From Flavilitoribacter nigricans DSM 23189 = NBRC 102662 (GTDB lineage: Bacteria; Bacteroidota; Bacteroidia; Chitinophagales; Saprospiraceae): a stretch of 64,000 nt of DNA. The notes beneath the pieces were generated by a model. The model had not been told where the DNA came from, made no database searches, and saw nothing but the letters and a program-made list of their open reading frames with translations. The position numbers and the translations under genes were made by a program. This document shows, piece by piece, positions 61,916-64,000 of this stretch; within the stretch, counting starts at the first letter, position 1, and every line of letters begins with the position of its first letter. Location: NCBI RefSeq assembly GCF_002646595.1, contig NZ_PDUD01000048.1:1-64000 (forward strand), in the 5' to 3' direction.

Positions 61916-62251
61916 TTAATTTTCGTTATTGGAATCGAGTTGTGCCGAAAGCGATATTACACAGTTCTGAACCCCCTCAAAAGGAGCGGGTGTATACTCA
62001 TCCGCAGTCCCATCATTGATCCATTGACCGCCATCGGTCAGGTAGCGAAATTCGTAGCTCTTTCCCGGCTGCAACTCGATGGAGGCCTGAAGGCCGGTTT
62101 TAACAGCTTTCATTGGCAGGCCGTTTTCCCAGGACCAGTCATTAAAATCTCCAAGCACCCGTACCTTATCAGCATCCCGTACGGTCTCCGGTGGAAGGAT
62201 AAAAGTGACCTTGCAGCGGTCTTTGCTTTTCAAATACTTTTTTTTGATCAT
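61916..62251 (-). CDS. Small AMPK/isoamylase early-set (CBM48-like) protein
   Basis: 111 residues. The sequence KCKVTFILPPETVRDADKVRVLGDFNDWSW-type pattern is seen in short form here: VTFILPPETV, VRVLGDFNDW and YEFRYLTDGGQWINDG, the typical carbohydrate-binding early-set beta-sandwich of AMPK-beta and glycogen enzymes. Alone it is probably a glycogen- or saccharide-binding regulator. Neighbours: the lycopene-cyclase-like gene and DUF5676. Confidence 0.8.
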   Translation of the reverse strand: MIKKKYLKSKDRCKVTFILPPETVRDADKVRVLGDFNDWSWENGLPMKAVKTGLQASIELQPGKSYEFRYLTDGGQWINDGTADEYTPAPFEGVQNCVISLSAQLDSNNEN

Positions 62252-62282
62252 GGCTTCAATAGTTTATTTGGTTAAGACTTCT

Positions 62283-62558
62283 TCACTTCGCCTCCAGGCT
62301 AATATTATAGATACCCGCAATACAAGCTCCCACAAGCCAGCCCAGGACAAAGGACTGCGTTAATCCGATCACAAATTCGTAAAAAGGTACATCCATCCGG
62401 ATGATCGGCGCCGTATCGATTCCGTGCAGCAAGCTGTTGAAAAATAGCACGGTACCGTCACGGCCAACCGTTATCATTACGAGCATACAACCCAGATACA
62501 ACAGTGCCCAGGTAAGCCCCACGGCCAGGCCGAATTTTCTAATGTGAATGCTTTTCAT
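62283..62558 (-). CDS. DUF5676-family small membrane protein
   Basis: 91 residues from ATG 62558 (MKSIHIRKFGLAVGLTWALL). Two transmembrane helices with the conserved NSLLHGIDTAPI loop between them and a C-terminal GWLVGACIAGIYN segment. The function is unknown; family members are small inner-membrane proteins near metal-resistance genes. It overlaps the end of the DUF2933 gene by 20 bases. Confidence 0.75.
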   Translation of the reverse strand: MKSIHIRKFGLAVGLTWALLYLGCMLVMITVGRDGTVLFFNSLLHGIDTAPIIRMDVPFYEFVIGLTQSFVLGWLVGACIAGIYNISLEAK

Positions 62559-62772
62559 GACTATCTTCTTTGGGAGCTGACAAATAATTCGGTGATTCGT
62601 GTTGGTGCTTACCGCCATGTCCGTGCGGCATTAATAAATGGCAGGCAAACATGGCCAGAATGAAGAACAGCAGGCCGACGTTTTCACCGAGGCCAAGAGC
62701 AGGAGCCAGAAAGATGAACAGTAACGGCAAAACACACCCAATAAGCATCCAGACAATTCTTTTGCTTTTCAT
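62539..62772 (-). CDS. DUF2933-type small His-rich membrane protein
   Basis: 77 residues. Two hydrophobic segments (IVWMLIGCVLPLLFIFLAP and VGLLFFILAMFACHLLMP) and a His-rich tail (HGHGGKHQHESP, HEKHSH) that may bind metal. Such proteins accompany copper and other metal genes. Its stop overlaps the DUF5676 start by about 20 bases, so translation is coupled. First gene of this group. Confidence 0.7.
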   Translation of the reverse strand: MKSKRIVWMLIGCVLPLLFIFLAPALGLGENVGLLFFILAMFACHLLMPHGHGGKHQHESPNYLSAPKEDSHEKHSH

Positions 62773-63333
62773 GATTTTTGTTCTTTTTAGAGCAAATAAG
62801 CAACCCTTTCAATCAGGGTTAATCGAGCATAATGTATTGGGTATTCAAATTGCCTTTAGAAAAATTAAAAGGCTTTAATTAGATGATCCTAAGATTAGGA
62901 ATGAAGACTTTTAAAATCTTGTGTAACTTCTAATAATCAACAATTTACAGCCTTTTATTCAGATAGGCTTACAAGTATTTGGGTATTGTTTACAGAATCT
63001 TGCCAAGAAGCAAGAAAAGTATAATTCGAACAAAACCAGTTATTTAGCGGTATTAACGAAAAAGAAGATCACCTTATCTATATTTCTAGATTCAGCAAAA
63101 TATATAAGGTCAGGACTGGCAAAGTAGAGAGGATATATAAAATTACAAGAATATGAGTACAGGAACAGACTGCAAGAGGCAGTTGGGCTTATACTGAAAG
63201 CATGCCTCTAATACCTCTGGTAGATGTTGGACTTATCCCGGTCCGGCAATTTACCATACTGCCATCAATCATTTTCCTGGTGAGCATAAAAATATTAAAC
63301 CTCAATAATTATTAACCCTGAAAGACAAAAACG
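62773..63333. other. Intergenic region, no gene seen
   Basis: 560 bases, AT-rich. A 37-codon frame at 63202-63315 (MPLIPLVDVGLIPVRQF) has no ribosome-binding support and is not called. A purine-rich leader (CTGAAAGACAAAAACG) precedes the DUF302 start. No promoter motif was recognised for either direction. Confidence 0.4.
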
Positions 63334-63720
63334 ATGAATTATTACTTTGCAAAAACCATCAAAAATAGCTCATTTGAAGAGACCATAGCGCAGGTCACTG
63401 AAGCCCTGAAAGCAGAAGGATTTGGGATTCTCACCGAAATTGATGTGAAGGAAACCATGAAAAAGAAGCTGGATGAAGATTTTCGGCCTTATAAAATTCT
63501 GGGAGCATGTAACCCTCCCTTCGCATTTAAAGCATTACAAGCTGAGAATAAAATCGGAACCATGCTGCCCTGCAATGTTATTGTGCAACAAACTGATGCT
63601 GGTGTGGAAGTAGCGGCTGTTAGTCCTAAAGCTTCAATGGCAGCTGTAGACAATGCAGAGTTGGCTGATATAGCCAATGAAATTGAAGCCCTTCTGAAAA
63701 AAGTGATAGCATCATTATAG
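63334..63720 (+). CDS. DUF302 domain protein
   Basis: 128 residues, with the DUF302 pattern SSFEETIAQVTEALKAEGFGILTEIDVKETM and the conserved YKILGACNPPFAFKALQAENKIGTMLPCNVIV segment (each quoted as family mark, split here): it has Cys in LGACNPP and LPCNVIV. It binds a small ligand or acts as stress-related cytosolic protein; copies are often seen near metal and redox genes. Predicted as intact and cytosolic. A cut ATPase tail follows 68 bases downstream. Confidence 0.85.
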   Translation: MNYYFAKTIKNSSFEETIAQVTEALKAEGFGILTEIDVKETMKKKLDEDFRPYKILGACNPPFAFKALQAENKIGTMLPCNVIVQQTDAGVEVAAVSPKASMAAVDNAELADIANEIEALLKKVIASL

Positions 63721-63788
63721 CGTGGAAGTTTTTAAAATGTCCGGCAGCATCTTGTACTTTTGATGCCAACCTTTTTGATACCACAGCT

Positions 63789-63890
63789 ATGGCTTTTAGT
63801 TTAGCCAATATTGGTGTTGCGGTCTTGATACACGAAGGCTCAACCTTGATTGTAGTATTCAATGCATTGAGATTGTTGGCTTATAGTTAG
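63789..63890 (+). pseudogene. C-terminal fragment of a P1B-4 ATPase
   Basis: A 33-codon frame from ATG 63789 ends LIHEGSTLIVVFNALRLLA, closely matching the last residues of the ATPase gene at 19667-22099 (HEGSTLVVVFNALRLLAYK). Nothing of the remaining pump is present before it. It is a remnant of a second copy, probably lost by deletion. Confidence 0.65.
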
Positions 63891-63898
63891 TCAAAATA

Positions 63899-63922
63899 GG
63901 GGCGGATTCATTATTCCGCCCC
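63899..63922 (-). terminator. GC-rich hairpin, likely minus-strand terminator
   Basis: GGGGCGGA (63899-63906) and TCCGCCCC (63915-63922) form a perfect 8-bp stem with an 8-base loop. Read on the minus strand it is followed by TATTTT, so it could end minus-strand transcription arriving from outside the window; on the plus strand there is an A-run. Confidence 0.5.
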
Positions 63923-64000
63923 AGAAAAAAGTGCAATCATACCACAGCACTAAAAAATTGCGGTGCCTGCAACCAAGGTCGAGCATGCGCCCCGTTCGGC

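Noticed and set aside
63202-63315. 37-codon ORF before DUF302
   Set aside because: No ribosome-binding site, no hydrophobic or domain signal, and it ends just before the leader of the real gene.

Overview
The window looks like a chromosomal accessory region of a Bacteroidota (Bacteroidetes) bacterium, probably a marine or wastewater Saprospiria-like lineage. Evidence seen: TTG-N20-TAnnTTTG promoters, a type IX secretion C-terminal domain, SusC/CarboxypepD-type TonB receptor architecture, the long CusA-TolC fusion common in this phylum, and a DUF6660 gene before it. I see no tRNA, rRNA or CRISPR. Species cannot be named from the sequence alone.

Left part (1-13.4 kb): mobile debris. The end of an IS cuts a NACHT/STAND-type gene at the very start; then malate:quinone oxidoreductase, a receiver-only protein whose phospho-acceptor is Asn, an integrase remnant, two small genes, a frameshifted IS transposase, and a Tn3-family transposon (about 4924-12348) with near-identical 39-bp ends, a TnpI-like tyrosine recombinase, a candidate res site, TnpA and a passenger operon (alpha/beta hydrolase, LamG-DinB fusion, SnoaL-like lipoprotein, Crp/Fnr regulator). 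A LytTR response regulator follows.

Middle part (13.4-44 kb): a metal-resistance island. An RND efflux set (DUF6660, CusA-TolC fusion, CusB) leads into a P1B-4 (SPC) ATPase, an HMA-CDF transporter, a CaCA antiporter and a methyltransferase. A Rieske / di-haem / porin operon with a DtxR-like box lies between two copies of a 320-bp methyltransferase segment. Then comes a mercury module (MerT-MerP fusion, HMA remnant, MerA, CsoR-like regulator without the usual Cys-His-Cys ligands), a secreted CxxxC HMA protein translationally coupled to a TonB receptor that ends in an HMA domain, a T9SS haloperoxidase, DUF3347 and DUF305 copper-type proteins, a 280-bp MITE inside a larger inverted repeat, and the copper cassette copB - HMA-AraC - copA - HMA chaperone. 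About ten HMA domains are spread over very different protein scaffolds here.

Right part (44.5-62.8 kb, almost all minus strand): a stress and energy island. It encodes DUF2231 and YceI-like proteins, PPK2, a K+ channel, a tandem universal stress protein, a PRPP-synthetase homologue, an AMP/thymidine phosphorylase, FbaB aldolase, a LolA-ABC chimera made by deletion, a beta-CASP nuclease overlapping an ATP-cone nuclease, archaeal-type GAPDH, several His- or Met-rich metal-binding envelope proteins, a site-2 protease with CBS domains, NDH-2, a lycopene-cyclase-like membrane protein, a carbohydrate-binding-fold protein and small membrane proteins. The window ends with a DUF302 gene, a severed P1B-4 ATPase tail and a hairpin.

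Together the middle part covers metal capture, transport across both membranes and detoxification (Cu, Hg, and probably Co/Zn/Cd), and the right part suggests nucleotide/phosphate salvage and lower glycolysis under stress. Metal assignments rest on motifs only.
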